64,000 bases of DNA from Mangrovihabitans endophyticus (lineage in GTDB: Bacteria; Actinomycetota; Actinomycetes; Mycobacteriales; Micromonosporaceae), in NCBI RefSeq assembly GCF_014646155.1, contig NZ_BMMX01000008.1:124001-188000 (forward strand), in the 5' to 3' direction. The translations under genes and the position numbers were made by a program. The notes beneath the pieces are model-generated. The model ran no database searches and was not told the DNA's origin. It saw only the letters and a list, made by a program, of their open reading frames with translations. The stretch's first letter is position 1, and the number at the start of each line of letters is the position of its first letter. Positions 35,118 through 50,052 of the stretch are shown here, one piece after another.

Positions 35118-37643
35118 ATGGCGGGCCGCACTCCTCCGGCGAGCCGGGGTCGCACCGCGTCCACGACGCGCGGTGCCGCGTCGTCGCGCGCCCGCAAACA
35201 GCCCGTCCGGCAACCGGCGCGCAAGTCCGGCCGCCCGGCCGCCCGAGGCCGCAGCTCCCGGCCCGGGGTCGGCACCGCGGTCGCCGCGGGTCTCGGCCGG
35301 GGAGCGGCCATGCTCTGGATGGGGGTGGCGCACAGCGTCGGCTGGGCCGCCCGTGGCGTGGGCCGGCAGGCGGCGACCGCCCGGGACATCGACCCGGAAC
35401 ATCGTCGCGACGGTGCCGGCCTGCTCATGCTCGGCCTGGCGATCCTGGTCGGGGTGGCGGTATGGGCCGGCAGCGCCGGCCCGGTCGGCACCCGGGTCGC
35501 CGACGCCGTCCGCCTGTTCTTCGGTGGCCTGGCGGTGCTGTTGCCGCTGCTGCTGCTCTACGGCGCGGTGCGGCTGATGCGCAAGCCCGCCGATCCGGAG
35601 CACCGGGGCCGGTCGCTGGTCGGCTGGTCGACGATCGTGATGGCGGCGGCCGGTCTGCTGCACATCGCGCAGCGGCCGGACGGCGACGTGGAGATCAGCG
35701 GCGCCGGCGGCCTGATCGGGTACGGCGTGGGCGGCCTGCTGGAACGCGCGGTGACCGGCTGGGTGGCCGTGCCGCTGCTCATCCTGCTGCTGTTCTTCGG
35801 GCTGCTGGTGATCACCGCGACGCCGATCAGCAAGGTGCCGGAGCGACTGATGCTGCTGATCGACGTGTTGATGGGCCGGTCCCCGGCGCCGGAGACGCTG
35901 TCCGGCGGGCCGATCATGGACGAACTGCCGGAGCAGGATGCGCCGCCGAAACGCCGGCCGGCACGCCGCCGTCAGGGCTCGCTGGCCGACGTGGGGCTGG
36001 CCGACGAGGCCGAGGACGCCGACGAGCCGCCGGACACCGGTGACGAAGTCATGCGCGACACGGTGGTGCTGCCCCGTGGCGCCAAACTGCCGGCCAGCCG
36101 CAAGTCGCCGGAGCCGCCGGAGCACTCGACGCTGCCCACCCGCGCCGAGCAGTTGGACATCTCGGCGGTGCCCGGTGACTACCGGCTGCCCCCGCCGAAC
36201 CTGCTGACCAAGGGCGCGCCGGCGAAGTCCCGCAGCCGCGCCAACGACGAGGTGATGAACGCGCTCACCGGCGTGTTCGACCAGTTCAACATCGACGCCC
36301 AGGTCACCGGGTTCACCCGCGGCCCGACGGTCACCCGGTACGAGGTCGAACTCGGGCCGGGCGTCAAGGTCGAACGGATCACCCAGCTCTCGCGCAACAT
36401 CGCGTACGCGGTGAAGTCGCCCGACGTGCGCATCCTGTCCCCGATCCCGGGCAAGAGCGCGGTCGGTGTGGAGATCCCGAACGCCGACCCGGAGAACGTG
36501 TCGCTGGGTGACGTGTTGCGGTCCCGCGCGGCCACCTCCGACCATCACCCGATGCTTGTCGCGCTCGGCAAGGACATCGAGGGCGGTTTCGTGGTGGCGA
36601 ACCTGGCCAAGATGCCGCACATCCTCATCGCGGGCGCTACCGGCGCGGGCAAGTCGTCATGTCTCAACTCGCTGCTGGTCTCGTTGCTCACCCGGGCCAC
36701 GCCGGATGAGGTCCGGCTCCTGCTGGTGGACCCGAAGCGGGTGGAACTGACCTCGTACGAGGGAATCCCGCACCTGGTCACGCCGATCGTGACGAACCCG
36801 AAGAAGGCGGCCGACGCGCTGGAATGGGTCGTGCGCGAGATGGACATGCGCTACGACGATCTCGCCGCCAACGGGGTGCGCCACATCGACGACTTCAACC
36901 GCAAGGTGCGCACCGGCGAGATCACCGCGCCGCCGGGCAGCGAGCGGGAGATGAAGCCGTACCCGTACCTGCTGGTGATCGTCGACGAGCTGGCCGACCT
37001 GATGATGGTGGCCCCGCGCGACGTGGAGGACTCGGTCGTGCGGATCACGCAGCTCGCCCGCGCGGCGGGCATCCACCTGGTGCTGGCCACCCAGCGGCCG
37101 TCGGTCGACGTGGTGACCGGCTTGATCAAGGCGAACGTGCCGTCCCGTCTGGCGTTCGCGACGAGTTCGCTGTCCGATTCGCGGGTCATCCTCGACCAGC
37201 CGGGTGCGGAGAAACTGCTCGGCCGCGGGGACGGGTTGTTCCTGCCGATGGGCGCCTCCAAGCCGGTCCGCCTGCAGGGCGCCTGGGTCGACGAGAAGGA
37301 GATCCATGCGGTCGTCAAGTTCTGCAAGGACCAGCGGGAGCCGGAGTTCCGTGCGGACGTGACCGCCCCGGCGGCGAGCAAGAAGAAGGACATCGACGAG
37401 GAGATCGGCGAGGACCTGGACGTCCTGCTGCAGGCGATCGAGCTCGTGGTGAGCTCGCAGTTCGGCTCCACCTCGATGCTGCAGCGCAAGCTTCGGGTCG
37501 GTTTCGCCAAGGCGGGCCGGCTGATGGACCTGATGGAGACGCGCGGCATCGTCGGGCCGTCCGAGGGCTCCAAGGCGCGCGAGGTGCTGGTCAAGCCGGA
37601 CGAGCTGGAGCAGACCCTGGCCACGCTGCGGGTGGACGACTGA
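35118..37643 (+). CDS. ftsK: DNA translocase FtsK
   Basis: 841 residues from ATG 35118, favoured by the -10 box seven bases upstream; GTG 35109 is in frame but less likely. FtsK/SpoIIIE pumps chromosome ends across the division septum. A basic N-terminal tail (1-60) precedes four membrane helices (about 105-250), an acidic linker, and the motor: alpha domain ([24 protein letters not shown]), beta domain with Walker [10 protein letters not shown] and Walker [14 protein letters not shown]. The C-terminal gamma winged helix ([23 protein letters not shown]) recognises polarity motifs. The C-terminal gamma helix is intact. Confidence 0.96.
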   Translation: MAGRTPPASRGRTASTTRGAASSRARKQPVRQPARKSGRPAARGRSSRPGVGTAVAAGLGRGAAMLWMGVAHSVGWAARGVGRQAATARDIDPEHRRDGAGLLMLGLAILVGVAVWAGSAGPVGTRVADAVRLFFGGLAVLLPLLLLYGAVRLMRKPADPEHRGRSLVGWSTIVMAAAGLLHIAQRPDGDVEISGAGGLIGYGVGGLLERAVTGWVAVPLLILLLFFGLLVITATPISKVPERLMLLIDVLMGRSPAPETLSGGPIMDELPEQDAPPKRRPARRRQGSLADVGLADEAEDADEPPDTGDEVMRDTVVLPRGAKLPASRKSPEPPEHSTLPTRAEQLDISAVPGDYRLPPPNLLTKGAPAKSRSRANDEVMNALTGVFDQFNIDAQVTGFTRGPTVTRYEVELGPGVKVERITQLSRNIAYAVKSPDVRILSPIPGKSAVGVEIPNADPENVSLGDVLRSRAATSDHHPMLVALGKDIEGGFVVANLAKMPHILIAGATGAGKSSCLNSLLVSLLTRATPDEVRLLLVDPKRVELTSYEGIPHLVTPIVTNPKKAADALEWVVREMDMRYDDLAANGVRHIDDFNRKVRTGEITAPPGSEREMKPYPYLLVIVDELADLMMVAPRDVEDSVVRITQLARAAGIHLVLATQRPSVDVVTGLIKANVPSRLAFATSSLSDSRVILDQPGAEKLLGRGDGLFLPMGASKPVRLQGAWVDEKEIHAVVKFCKDQREPEFRADVTAPAASKKKDIDEEIGEDLDVLLQAIELVVSSQFGSTSMLQRKLRVGFAKAGRLMDLMETRGIVGPSEGSKAREVLVKPDELEQTLATLRVDD

Positions 37644-37698
37644 CCTCCCGTGGTCACCCGGTCCGGCGGGCGGGACGGGTCGCGGGCGTTCGCCCCGG

Positions 37699-37704
37699 TA
37701 CCCT
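37699..37704 (+). promoter_or_regulatory. -10 box for leaderless rimO
   Basis: TACCCT followed by CGG places the start region six bases before GTG 37711. The same TACCCTCGGA string occurs before the DUF3046 gene at 62247. Confidence 0.5.
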
Positions 37705-37710
37705 CGGATG

Positions 37711-39195
37711 GTGTCTGTCACCCCCACGCCCGCTCCCGGCTCCGGCTCCGCACCTCGGCGCGTCGCGCTGCTGACCCTCGGCTGCGCCCGCAACGAGGTC
37801 GATTCCGAGGAGTTGGCGGCCCGGCTGGACGCGGGCGGATGGCAGGTCAGCACCGACGCCGACGGTGCCGACGTGGTTCTGGTCAACACGTGCGGCTTCG
37901 TGGAGAAGGCGAAGCAGGACTCGATCGACACGCTGCTGGCGGCGGCCGACACCGGGGCCAAGGTGGTCGCCGCGGGCTGCATGGCCGAGCGGTACGGCCG
38001 GGAGCTGGCCGCCAGCCTGCCCGAGGCGCAGGCCGTGCTGGGCTTCGACGACTACACCGACATCGCAGCGCGGCTGGACGGCGTGCTCGCGGGGGAGACC
38101 TTCGACGCGCATGTCCCGCGTGACCGCCGGGAGCTGCTGCCGCTGACGCCGGTGCAACGGCCCGCGGCCAAGGTGGTGGTGCCCGGCCATGCGACAGTCG
38201 ACGAGCACACCCCCGCGCACCTGCGGCAGGTGCTGCGCCGCCGGCTCGACGACGGCCCGGTGGCCAGCCTGAAACTCGCCAGCGGCTGCGACCGGCGGTG
38301 CGCGTTCTGCGCGATTCCCGCGTTCCGCGGGGCGTTCGTCTCCCGCGACCCGCAGGAGCTGCTGGCCGAGGCGGAATGGCTGGCCCGCTCCGGCGTCCGG
38401 GAGCTGGTGCTGGTCAGCGAGAACAGCACGTCGTACGGCAAGGACCTGGGCGATCCGCGCGCGCTGGAGAAGCTGCTGCCGCAGCTCGCCGCGGTGGACG
38501 GCATCGTGCGCGTGCGCGCCAGCTATCTTCAGCCGGCCGAGACCCGGCCGGGTCTGGTCGAGGTGATTGCCACGACCCCGGGCGTGGCACCCTATTTCGA
38601 CCTGTCCTTCCAGCACTCCAGCGAGCCGCTGCTGCGTCGGATGCGCCGCTTCGGCTCCACCGAGCGCTTCCTCGACCTGCTGGACTCGGCGCGGGAACTG
38701 GACATGCAGGCCGGGGCGCGGAGCAACTTCATCGTCGGCTTTCCCGGTGAGACCCGGACCGACGTGGCCGAGCTGGAGCGCTTCCTGACCGCCGCCCGGC
38801 TGGACGCGATCGGGGTGTTCGACTACAGCGACGAGGACGGCACCGAAGCCGCCGGGATGTCCGGCAAGGTCCGCTCGGAGACCGTCAAGCGCCGGTACGA
38901 CCGGATCGTCGCGCTGGCCGACGAGTTGTGCGCGCAGCGGGCCGAGGATCGGCTGGGCAGCACCGTCGAGGTGCTGGTGGACTCGGTCGCGGACGGCGTC
39001 GTGGAGGGCCGGGCCGCGCACCAGGCGCCGGAGGTCGACGGATCCACCACGCTTGTCGCCGATGACGTGTCCGGCGGGGACCTGACGGCGCTGTGCCCGG
39101 GTGATCTGGTGCGTGCCAAGGTCGTCGCCACCGAGGGCGTGGACCTGGTCGCCGAGCCGGTGGAGATGGTCTCGGCCGCGGTGTCGGCGCGGTGA
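37711..39195 (+). CDS. rimO: ribosomal protein S12 methylthiotransferase RimO
   Basis: 494 residues if translation begins at GTG 37711, the spacing expected for a leaderless message; ATG 37708 would add one residue. This radical-SAM enzyme adds a methylthio group to S12 Asp. UPF0004 domain: [28 protein letters not shown] and [10 protein letters not shown] carry the three auxiliary-cluster cysteines. Radical SAM motif [12 protein letters not shown] has CxxxCxx[19 protein letters not shown] and the C-terminal TRAM domain ([28 protein letters not shown]) fit RimO rather than MiaB. The TGA overlaps pgsA. Confidence 0.94.
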   Translation: MSVTPTPAPGSGSAPRRVALLTLGCARNEVDSEELAARLDAGGWQVSTDADGADVVLVNTCGFVEKAKQDSIDTLLAAADTGAKVVAAGCMAERYGRELAASLPEAQAVLGFDDYTDIAARLDGVLAGETFDAHVPRDRRELLPLTPVQRPAAKVVVPGHATVDEHTPAHLRQVLRRRLDDGPVASLKLASGCDRRCAFCAIPAFRGAFVSRDPQELLAEAEWLARSGVRELVLVSENSTSYGKDLGDPRALEKLLPQLAAVDGIVRVRASYLQPAETRPGLVEVIATTPGVAPYFDLSFQHSSEPLLRRMRRFGSTERFLDLLDSARELDMQAGARSNFIVGFPGETRTDVAELERFLTAARLDAIGVFDYSDEDGTEAAGMSGKVRSETVKRRYDRIVALADELCAQRAEDRLGSTVEVLVDSVADGVVEGRAAHQAPEVDGSTTLVADDVSGGDLTALCPGDLVRAKVVATEGVDLVAEPVEMVSAAVSAR

Positions 39196-39770
39196 CCGAC
39201 GAGCCGGCGTCAGTGACCGCACCGCGGGGGGTGTCGCTGTACAACCCGGCGAACCTGCTGACCGTGGTGCGGATCGTGCTCATCCCGGTCTTCGCCGTGC
39301 TGGTGGGCGTGTCCGGCATGACATCGGTCGGCTGGCGGATGGCCTCCTGCCTGGTGTTCTGCGTGGCCTCGGCGACCGACTTCGTGGACGGCTGGGTGGC
39401 CCGGCGCTTCCATCTCGTGACGTCGTTCGGCAAGGTGGCCGACCCGATCGCGGACAAGGCACTCACCGGCACCGCGCTGGTGCTGCTGTCCCTCCACGAC
39501 CGGCTGCCGTGGTGGGTGACCGGTCTGATCCTGCTCCGCGAGTGGGGCGTCACCGGGCTGCGATTCTGGGTCATCCGCTACGGCATCATCCCGGCGAGCC
39601 GGGGTGGCAAGGTCAAGACGGCCCTGCAGATCGCGGCGATCGCCTGGTACCTGTGGCCGGTGCCCGCGCCGGCCGACGCGGCCGGTCCGTGGCTGATGGG
39701 CGCGGCCGTGGTGGCCACGGTGGTCACCGGCGTCGACTATGTGGTGCAGGCGATCCGGATGCGCCGGTGA
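39192..39770 (+). CDS. pgsA: CDP-diacylglycerol-glycerol-3-phosphate 3-phosphatidyltransferase
   Basis: 192 residues, GTG start overlapping rimO. Integral membrane enzyme making phosphatidylglycerol-phosphate. The CDP-alcohol transferase motif D-x2-DG-x2-AR-x8-G-x3-D-x3-D is complete in [10 protein letters not shown] and [12 protein letters not shown]-terminal [11 protein letters not shown] and [12 protein letters not shown] agree with PgsA over other CDP-alcohol transferases. Four to six helices. The rimO-pgsA-cinA order is conserved in actinobacteria. Confidence 0.92.
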   Translation: MTDEPASVTAPRGVSLYNPANLLTVVRIVLIPVFAVLVGVSGMTSVGWRMASCLVFCVASATDFVDGWVARRFHLVTSFGKVADPIADKALTGTALVLLSLHDRLPWWVTGLILLREWGVTGLRFWVIRYGIIPASRGGKVKTALQIAAIAWYLWPVPAPADAAGPWLMGAAVVATVVTGVDYVVQAIRMRR

Positions 39771-40282
39771 CCACCGAGCCGGCCGCGGAGCCGCTCGTCC
39801 GCGCGCTGCGCTCGCGTGGCCAGACGGTGGCCTGCGCGGAATCCCTCACCGGCGGGCTGGTCGCGGCCACCCTGGTGGAGGTGCCCGGGGCGAGCGTGGT
39901 CTTCCGCGGCGCCATGGTGGTATACGCCACAGATCTGAAGAATGTGCTGGCCGGGGTCCCCGAGTCGTTGCTCGCCGAGCGCGGCGCGGTGGATCCGGAT
40001 GTCGCTCGTGCCCTGGCCGTCGGCGCCCGCGAGCGGTGCATCGCCGACTGGGGCGTGGCCACCACCGGGGTGGCCGGCCCGGACCCGCAGGAGGGCAAGC
40101 CGGTGGGACTGGTCTATGTCGCGGTGGCCGGCCCGACCCGCACCACCGCCCGTGAGCTGCGGTTTGACGGCTCTCGTGCGCGGATCCGGGCGGCGGCGGT
40201 GTCGGCCGTGCTGGCGCTGCTCGGTGCGGAACTGGCCGCCGCCGAGCCCAGCATCGGCGGCCGGGGGCGCGGTCCGGGATGA
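39767..40282 (+). CDS. cinA: CinA C-terminal domain / nicotinamide-nucleotide amidohydrolase
   Basis: 171 residues from GTG 39767 (GTGA overlap with pgsA). Contains only the CinA_C (PncC) domain: [54 protein letters not shown]. PncC deamidates nicotinamide mononucleotide to nicotinate mononucleotide in NAD recycling. The N-terminal molybdopterin-binding half of full-length CinA is absent, which is the normal short form. The last 20 residues are Gly/Arg-rich and unconserved. Confidence 0.9.
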   Translation: MTTEPAAEPLVRALRSRGQTVACAESLTGGLVAATLVEVPGASVVFRGAMVVYATDLKNVLAGVPESLLAERGAVDPDVARALAVGARERCIADWGVATTGVAGPDPQEGKPVGLVYVAVAGPTRTTARELRFDGSRARIRAAAVSAVLALLGAELAAAEPSIGGRGRGPG

Positions 40283-40431
40283 CCTCGTCGGTCCGGGTTC
40301 GGGCCGGGCGCGCCCGAGCCGGGCCCGGTTGCGGAATTCGGCGGGGCGGTATGTCGGGGTGGCCGGTAGCGGGTACGGTTGCGGGAAGCCTCCGGCGGCT
40401 GCCGGTGGGCCCCGCCGCAGGAGGAGGTGCC

Positions 40432-40956
40432 ATGGTCCTGCTACGCCGGGTTATCGGTGACGCACTTCGGGCGCGCCGGCAGGGACAGCACCGCACGTTG
40501 CGGGAGGTCTCTACGGCGGCCAACGTCAGTCTGGGCTATCTGTCCGAGATCGAGCGCGGCCAGAAGGAAGCATCGAGCGAGTTGCTCGCCGCGATCTGTG
40601 ACGCGCTTGGCGCGCGCCTGTCCGAGTTGCTCGGCGACGTCAGCGGCACGCTGGCGCTGGCCGAGGGCGTTGACGGGGTGTTGGCTCCGGTGCGCCACGA
40701 TCCGGTGCCGCAGGAGCGCGTGCCCGCAGCGGGTGCCGAGCCGACCGAGTCTGCCGCCGCGTCGTCGCCCGCTTCGGCCGCGGCGCCGGCAGCGTCCGCC
40801 GAGCCCCGCGCGGTTGCGTCGGTCGCCGTGGACCAGCCGCGCCGCCAGATCGCGACTGAGGGCACCGTGTCGATCTCGGTGCACCAGGACTCTCCGCTCA
40901 AGGCCACCCTGCGCACCACCCGCAGCCGCCAGCGCGACGTGGTCTACGCCGCCTGA
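40432..40956 (+). CDS. clgR: ClgR-type XRE-family transcriptional regulator
   Basis: 174 residues from ATG 40432, with a GGAGGAGG Shine-Dalgarno seven bases upstream. N-terminal helix-turn-helix ([38 protein letters not shown]) is the ClgR/Cro-like fold. An Ala/Pro/Ser-rich linker (about 85-135) leads to the C-terminal [19 protein letters not shown], typical of ClgR, and an Ala-Ala end (VVYAA) like a Clp degradation signal. Known relatives activate clp protease and psp genes under envelope stress. A TACGGT -10 box at 40373-40378 could start its mRNA. Next gene is pspA, as in mycobacteria. Confidence 0.9.
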   Translation: MVLLRRVIGDALRARRQGQHRTLREVSTAANVSLGYLSEIERGQKEASSELLAAICDALGARLSELLGDVSGTLALAEGVDGVLAPVRHDPVPQERVPAAGAEPTESAAASSPASAAAPAASAEPRAVASVAVDQPRRQIATEGTVSISVHQDSPLKATLRTTRSRQRDVVYAA

Positions 40957-41170
40957 CCCGGCGTCCCACGCCGCCCCGGCGACACCTCTCGCCCGAGCCG
41001 TGTCGTGCGCGTAGCCTCGACACTGGGGGTTACCCAGACCGATACCCTGAGATCCCCCGTAGGTCACGTGACGCGGGTGGCGCGGAACTGACACGATGGT
41101 GTCGCGCCGCCGTGACGGTTGTGGCGTCGGTGGCGTGTCCGACCGAGCGACATTGAGGGGATACCGCGAT

Positions 41171-42034
41171 ATGGCGAACCCGTTCGTCAAGGGCTGGCGT
41201 TACATGATGGCGCTCTTCGGCGCGAAGATCGACGAGTACGCCGACCCGAAGGTCCAGATCCAGCAGGCCATCGAGGACGCGCAGCGTCAGCATCAGGCCC
41301 TGGTCCAGCAGGCAGCCGCGGTGATCGGAAACCAGCGTCAGCTCGAGATGAAGCTGTCCCGCCAGATGTCCGAGGTGGAAAAGCTGCAGGGCATGGCGCG
41401 GCAGGCGCTGGTGCTCGCCGATCGGGCCCGTTCCTCAGGTGACGAGGCCGAGGCGCAGAAATACGAGCAGACCGCGCAGACGCTGGCCACCCAACTGGTC
41501 TCCGGCGAGCAGGCCATGGAGGACCTGAAGACGCTGCACGACCAGGCGCTGGGCGCGGCCGGGCAGGCCCGCAAGGCGGTGGAGAACAACGCCATGGTGC
41601 TGCAGCAGCGCATCGCCGAGCGGTCACGGCTGCTCAGCCAGCTTGAGCAGGCCAAGATGCAGGAGACCGTGGCCAAGTCGCTGGAGTCGATGTCGTCGCT
41701 GTCGGCGCCCGGCAACACGCCCTCCCTCGACGAGGTGCGCGACAAGATCGAGCAGCGGTACGCGAACGCGATGGGCCGCGCCGAGCTCGCCTCCAACTCG
41801 GTCGAGGGCCGCATGCTGGAGGTGCAGAAATCCAGCCTCGACATGGCCGGCTCGTCGCGACTTGAGCAGATCCGGGCCAGCATGGCCGGCGATCAGCTCG
41901 GCGGTGCGCAGGGTCAGCCCGAGGTGGAGACGGGATCGTCCACGCCGGCCGCCGACCCGGCGAGCGTCGCCCGCCTGGATGAGATCCGGGCCAGCATGAA
42001 CTCGTCACGCGGCGACACCACGGCCGCCGGCTGA
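41171..42034 (+). CDS. pspA: phage shock protein A (PspA/IM30)
   Basis: 287 residues from ATG 41171, with GAGGGGAT upstream. An almost continuous coiled coil (about 25-215) beginning [42 protein letters not shown] is diagnostic of PspA/Vipp1. PspA oligomerises on damaged inner membrane. The C-terminal part (about 215-287) carries two copies of [13 protein letters not shown] sequence, as in actinobacterial PspA. The 214-bp gap after clgR contains TACCCT/TAGCCT-type -10 boxes and no gene, so pspA may have its own promoter; a longer reading from 41096 is not supported. Confidence 0.92.
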   Translation: MANPFVKGWRYMMALFGAKIDEYADPKVQIQQAIEDAQRQHQALVQQAAAVIGNQRQLEMKLSRQMSEVEKLQGMARQALVLADRARSSGDEAEAQKYEQTAQTLATQLVSGEQAMEDLKTLHDQALGAAGQARKAVENNAMVLQQRIAERSRLLSQLEQAKMQETVAKSLESMSSLSAPGNTPSLDEVRDKIEQRYANAMGRAELASNSVEGRMLEVQKSSLDMAGSSRLEQIRASMAGDQLGGAQGQPEVETGSSTPAADPASVARLDEIRASMNSSRGDTTAAG

Positions 42035-42067
42035 CCGGTCCGGCGCGGGGGAGGGGGTGTTGCTGAG

Positions 42068-42829
42068 GTGGACGAGCGCACGAGATATTTCCGCCGGTTG
42101 CGTCGGCTGCGCGGTTCGGCACGCCGGTGGAGCGTGATCGGCGGCGGGCTGGCCGCCGCCGCGGCGGTGCTCACCCCCTATCAGGGGATCGGCCTCCCGG
42201 ACGCATTCTGGGCGGCCGGGGCCGGTGCCACCGTGGCGCTGGCCTGGTGGCGCTGGAGTGACCACCGAGCGCTCGCCGCGACGCCCGCGCCGCCCCCTCC
42301 CGTGCAGTTGCCACCCGGCCAGCGCCTGGTGGACGCGGTCGAGCGGTTCCCCGCCGGCCGGTCGCTCGTGCACGAGATGCGGCGGCAGCGAACGCGGTAC
42401 GCGTTGCGCGGCGCCACGGTAGCGCAGTCGTGGGATCGCCTCGATCGCGCCGCGTCGACCATGCAAGGCTTGGCCGGGCGGCTGATCGGGGCCGGCGAGA
42501 CGGCCATGCTGGAGGCTGCGGTGGCCGAGGAATGGCTGCGCGACCTCGGCCAGCGCGCGGCGAGCGTGGAGCGGGCTCTGCCGCTCAGCCCGCCCGAGCA
42601 GCGGGCCGCGCTGGCCACCGCGCACGAGAGTCTGGCCGGGCAGTTCACCGAGGGCGTGACGGCGTACGAGCGGCTGGTGGCCGCGGCGGCCAGCTTCGTC
42701 GCCGAGGACGGCCACCCGGTCGCCGACGACCGGCATCCGGCGCTGGTCCGGCTGATGGAGGCCACCGACCGGATGCGCGGCGTCGCCGAAGGACTCTCCG
42801 AGCTGCGGCAATACCGCCCGGCCGGATGA
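42068..42829 (+). CDS. pspM: PspM-like membrane partner of PspA
   Basis: 253 residues from GTG 42068. Two membrane helices at about 23-60 (VIGGGLAAAAAVLTPYQGIGL and the next) follow a basic tail, then a long helical cytoplasmic domain (about 85-250). In mycobacteria clgR-pspA are followed by a two-helix protein, PspM, which binds ClgR and PspA; order, size and topology match here. Sequence identity to PspM cannot be measured without a search. No pspN-like gene follows. Confidence 0.72.
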   Translation: MDERTRYFRRLRRLRGSARRWSVIGGGLAAAAAVLTPYQGIGLPDAFWAAGAGATVALAWWRWSDHRALAATPAPPPPVQLPPGQRLVDAVERFPAGRSLVHEMRRQRTRYALRGATVAQSWDRLDRAASTMQGLAGRLIGAGETAMLEAAVAEEWLRDLGQRAASVERALPLSPPEQRAALATAHESLAGQFTEGVTAYERLVAAAASFVAEDGHPVADDRHPALVRLMEATDRMRGVAEGLSELRQYRPAG

Positions 42830-42867
42830 GGGCACCGGCCGGATGAGGGCGCCCGGCCGGGGGTGAG

Positions 42868-43662
42868 TCACCCGTCGGCCGGCTCGGGCTGACACCGCGG
42901 GCACCAATAGGTGACCCGCTCACCCTGCTCGGCCTTGCGGATCAGGGTGCCGCAGCGCCGGCACGGCTGCGCCCTCCGGCCATAGACATAGCTGGTCTCG
43001 CCGCGGCGCAACGATCCGGTGGTGGTCTGCGTCCACCGTCCCCTGTTCGAGGCCACCAGCTTCTGCGCCAGCCGGACGGTGCCGTCGAGATCTGCCACCT
43101 CGGCGACCCGCGTCCACGGCCACAGGCCGCGCAGGAACAGCGTCTCGGCCTTGTAGAGGTTGCCGACGCCCGCCAGGTTTCGCTGATCCAGCAGCGCCTC
43201 GGCGATGCTGATCTGCGGTCGGGCGGCGATGCGGCGTACCGCCTCGGCCGGGTTCCAGTCGGCGCCCAGCAGGTCCGGGCCGAGATGGTCCAGGTGCTTG
43301 GCCTCGTCCGCGGTGGGCAGCAGCGCCAACTCGTGCAGGTGGTAGCCGACGCTCACCGAGCGGGCGGTCCGCAGCACCACGCGGATCAGGTGCGACGGCC
43401 GCCCGGTCCAGCGCTCACCCGGCCGGTACGCCCGCCAGGTCCCGTCCATGCGCAGGTGGGAGTGCAGCGTCACGGCCCGGTCGTCGCGGGTCAGCCGGAG
43501 CAGCAGATGTTTGCCGCGGCTGCCGGACGAGCGTACGGCGTACCCGGTCAAGTCTGCGGTGGCGAGCTGCGGGACCCGGAAGTCCGAGCCGGTGAGCACG
43601 TCGCCGACCAGCGCACGCTCCAGCACGCGTGCGGTGTTCCAGACGGTGTCGCCCTCGGGCAT
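42868..43662 (-). CDS. Fpg/Nei family DNA glycosylase (Nei2-type)
   Basis: 264 residues starting MPEGDTVW: Pro2 is the Schiff-base nucleophile and Glu3 the catalytic acid. PEGDTV rather than PELPEV places it with Nei/endonuclease VIII. H2TH region: SIAEALLDQRNLAGVGNLYKAETLF. The C-terminal zinc finger is complete (CRRCGTLIRK...TYWCPRCQ). It removes oxidised bases and nicks the abasic site by beta,delta-elimination. It is convergent with pspM and shares no operon partner with known repair function. Confidence 0.92.
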   Translation of the reverse strand: MPEGDTVWNTARVLERALVGDVLTGSDFRVPQLATADLTGYAVRSSGSRGKHLLLRLTRDDRAVTLHSHLRMDGTWRAYRPGERWTGRPSHLIRVVLRTARSVSVGYHLHELALLPTADEAKHLDHLGPDLLGADWNPAEAVRRIAARPQISIAEALLDQRNLAGVGNLYKAETLFLRGLWPWTRVAEVADLDGTVRLAQKLVASNRGRWTQTTTGSLRRGETSYVYGRRAQPCRRCGTLIRKAEQGERVTYWCPRCQPEPADG

Positions 43663-43671
43663 GTCGGCCGT

Positions 43672-44460
43672 TCAGCGCCCGGCGATCTTGACGATGTCGC
43701 CCGGCTGCACGGAGAGCACCACGACCGCCCGTCCGTTGTTGACCGCGATGGCCGCCCGGCCGGCGGAGTCCTCGTACACCAGCAGCTCGCCCTTCTCCAC
43801 GTCGGCGAAGGTGGTGCCGCGGCGGGCGCGGACGGTGCCGCCGATGCTCAGCTCGTGGGGGAGCCCGGACAGCAGCTCGCCGTCCGCGGCCAGTTGCACA
43901 TTGCCGAACCGGTCGACGGTGCTGACCTCGGCCTCCAGCCAGCCGTCGCCGACCGCCACGACCGGGTCCGGCAGCCGCACCAGCGATGCCGCCTCGACGG
44001 ACGGGCCGGCCTCGTCCAGGGCCGCCCCGGCCGCCAGCCGCGCGGCGGCCGGCGAGAACACGTCGCGGCCGTGGAAGGTGCGCGACATGTCGTCCGGGAA
44101 CCAGTCCTTGTTGGCCAGTTCGGCCACCGCGTCGATGCCGCCCAGCGCCTCCGCGGCCCAGATCAGCACGCCGTTGTCCGGCCCGACCAGCAGCCCGTTG
44201 GGTGTGCCGATCGCGATGCCTCGACGTGCGGTGCCGACGCCGGGATCGACCACCGCGACGTGCACCGACGGCGGCAGGTGCGGCGCGGTCTGCGCCAGCA
44301 CGGCGGCGCCGCGGGCCACGTCGGCGGGCGGCACATGATGTGTCACATCGATCACCCGGATCTGCGGGGCGATGCGCGCGATGACGCCGTGGCACGCCGC
44401 GACGAATCCGTCGAAGGTGCCGTAGTCCGTGGTGAGACTGATCCATCCATAGCCGCCCAT
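43672..44460 (-). CDS. SAM hydrolase (SAM hydroxide adenosyltransferase, DUF62)
   Basis: 262 residues. The Asp-Arg-His activating set for water is visible: TTDYGTFDGF at the start, VVDPGVGTARRGIAI (Asp and Arg) and TFHGRDVFSPAAA (His). Family members hydrolyse S-adenosylmethionine to adenosine and methionine; the halogenase branch has different residues. GPDNGVL binds the nucleoside. Upstream TAACGT about eight bases before ATG may be a leaderless promoter. Physiological purpose in actinobacteria is unsettled. Confidence 0.88.
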   Translation of the reverse strand: MGGYGWISLTTDYGTFDGFVAACHGVIARIAPQIRVIDVTHHVPPADVARGAAVLAQTAPHLPPSVHVAVVDPGVGTARRGIAIGTPNGLLVGPDNGVLIWAAEALGGIDAVAELANKDWFPDDMSRTFHGRDVFSPAAARLAAGAALDEAGPSVEAASLVRLPDPVVAVGDGWLEAEVSTVDRFGNVQLAADGELLSGLPHELSIGGTVRARRGTTFADVEKGELLVYEDSAGRAAIAVNNGRAVVVLSVQPGDIVKIAGR

Positions 44461-44512
44461 GGTGGCCTACGTTATCGCGTTTTCACCGTGTGTGATCTGG
44501 CAGTGTTAATCC

Positions 44513-45442
44513 ATGCGATTGGTCATCTTCACCGAGCCCCAGCAGGGGGCCAGCTACAACGACCTGCGCCGGGTCGCGCAGTTCGCCGAGGAGGCCGGAT
44601 TCGACGGATTCTTCCGCTCCGACCACTACCTGACCATGGGCGGTGACGGCCTGCCCGGCCCTACCGACGCGTGGGTCACGCTCGCCGGGCTCGCCGTGCA
44701 GACGTCCCGGATCCGGCTCGGCACGCTCGTCACCTCGGCCACCTTCCGGCTGCCCGGCCCGCTGGCCATCGCCGCCGCCCAGGTGGATGCGATGAGCGGT
44801 GGGCGAGTCGAGCTCGGCCTCGGCGGCGGGTGGTTCGAGCGGGAGCATGCCGCGTACGGGATTCCGTTCCCGCCGGTGGGAGAGCGGTTCGACCGGCTGA
44901 CCGAACAGCTAGAGATCGTCACCGGCCTGTGGACCACGCCGTCCGGCACGCCGTACACCTTCGGCGGCAAGCACTACCAGGTCACCGATTCGCCGGGCCT
45001 GCCGAAGCCGGTTCAGTCGCCGCGTCCGCCGATCATCGTGGGCGGGCACGGCAAGAAGCGCACCCCCGACCTGGCCGCCCGGTTCGCCGACGAGTTCAAC
45101 ACGCCGTTCGCGACGCCGGCTGACGTGCCCGTGCTGTTCGATCGGGTCCGCCAGGCCGCGGCTGCGATCGGCCGCGCCGAGCCGCCCATGTGCTCCTCCG
45201 CCGTCGTGCTCTGCTGCGGCCGCGACGACGCCGAGGTGCGCCGCCGCGCCGCCGCGATCGGCCGCGACGTGGACGAGATGCGCGCCGCCGGTGGTGCGGT
45301 CGGCACGCCGGACGAGGTGGTGGAGACCATCGGGCGATATGCGCAGGCCGGTGCCGGACGGCTCTATCTGCAGACGCTCGACCTCGCGGACCTGCATCAC
45401 CTCGAACTGGTGGCCACCGCGGTCGCGCCGCAGCTCGGCTGA
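44513..45442 (+). CDS. LLM-class F420-dependent oxidoreductase
   Basis: 309 residues, TIM-barrel luciferase-like fold: FAEEAGFDGFFRSDHYL, IRLGTLVTSATFRLPGPLAIAAAQVDAMSGGRVELGLGGGW and PPIIVGGHGKKRTPDLAARFADEFN. This pattern matches the F420-dependent class common in actinobacteria rather than FMN luciferases. Substrate unknown. CAGTGT at 44501-44506, six bases before the ATG, may start a leaderless message. Divergent from the SAM hydrolase gene, 52 bp apart. Confidence 0.9.
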   Translation: MRLVIFTEPQQGASYNDLRRVAQFAEEAGFDGFFRSDHYLTMGGDGLPGPTDAWVTLAGLAVQTSRIRLGTLVTSATFRLPGPLAIAAAQVDAMSGGRVELGLGGGWFEREHAAYGIPFPPVGERFDRLTEQLEIVTGLWTTPSGTPYTFGGKHYQVTDSPGLPKPVQSPRPPIIVGGHGKKRTPDLAARFADEFNTPFATPADVPVLFDRVRQAAAAIGRAEPPMCSSAVVLCCGRDDAEVRRRAAAIGRDVDEMRAAGGAVGTPDEVVETIGRYAQAGAGRLYLQTLDLADLHHLELVATAVAPQLG

Positions 45443-45483
45443 CGTCTCGGCGGCGCGCCCTGCGGGCGCGGGCTCGCCGGGCG

Positions 45484-50052
<4,569 letters not shown>

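Noticed and set aside
31626..36620. 1664-codon open frame on the minus strand spanning rnj, the protease and ftsK
   Set aside because: It is antisense to four well-supported genes and its composition (His, Arg, Val, Gly-rich) mirrors the third-position GC bias of the plus-strand genes. No domain is recognisable.
41087..41120. ECF sigma promoter (GGAAC ... CGTGAC) upstream of pspA
   Set aside because: The spacer is about 22 bases instead of the usual 16-18, so the match is not convincing.
41096..41170. 25-residue N-terminal extension of PspA from ATG 41096
   Set aside because: PspA proteins start at the MANPF-type helix, and a GAGGGGAT ribosome binding site precedes ATG 41171.
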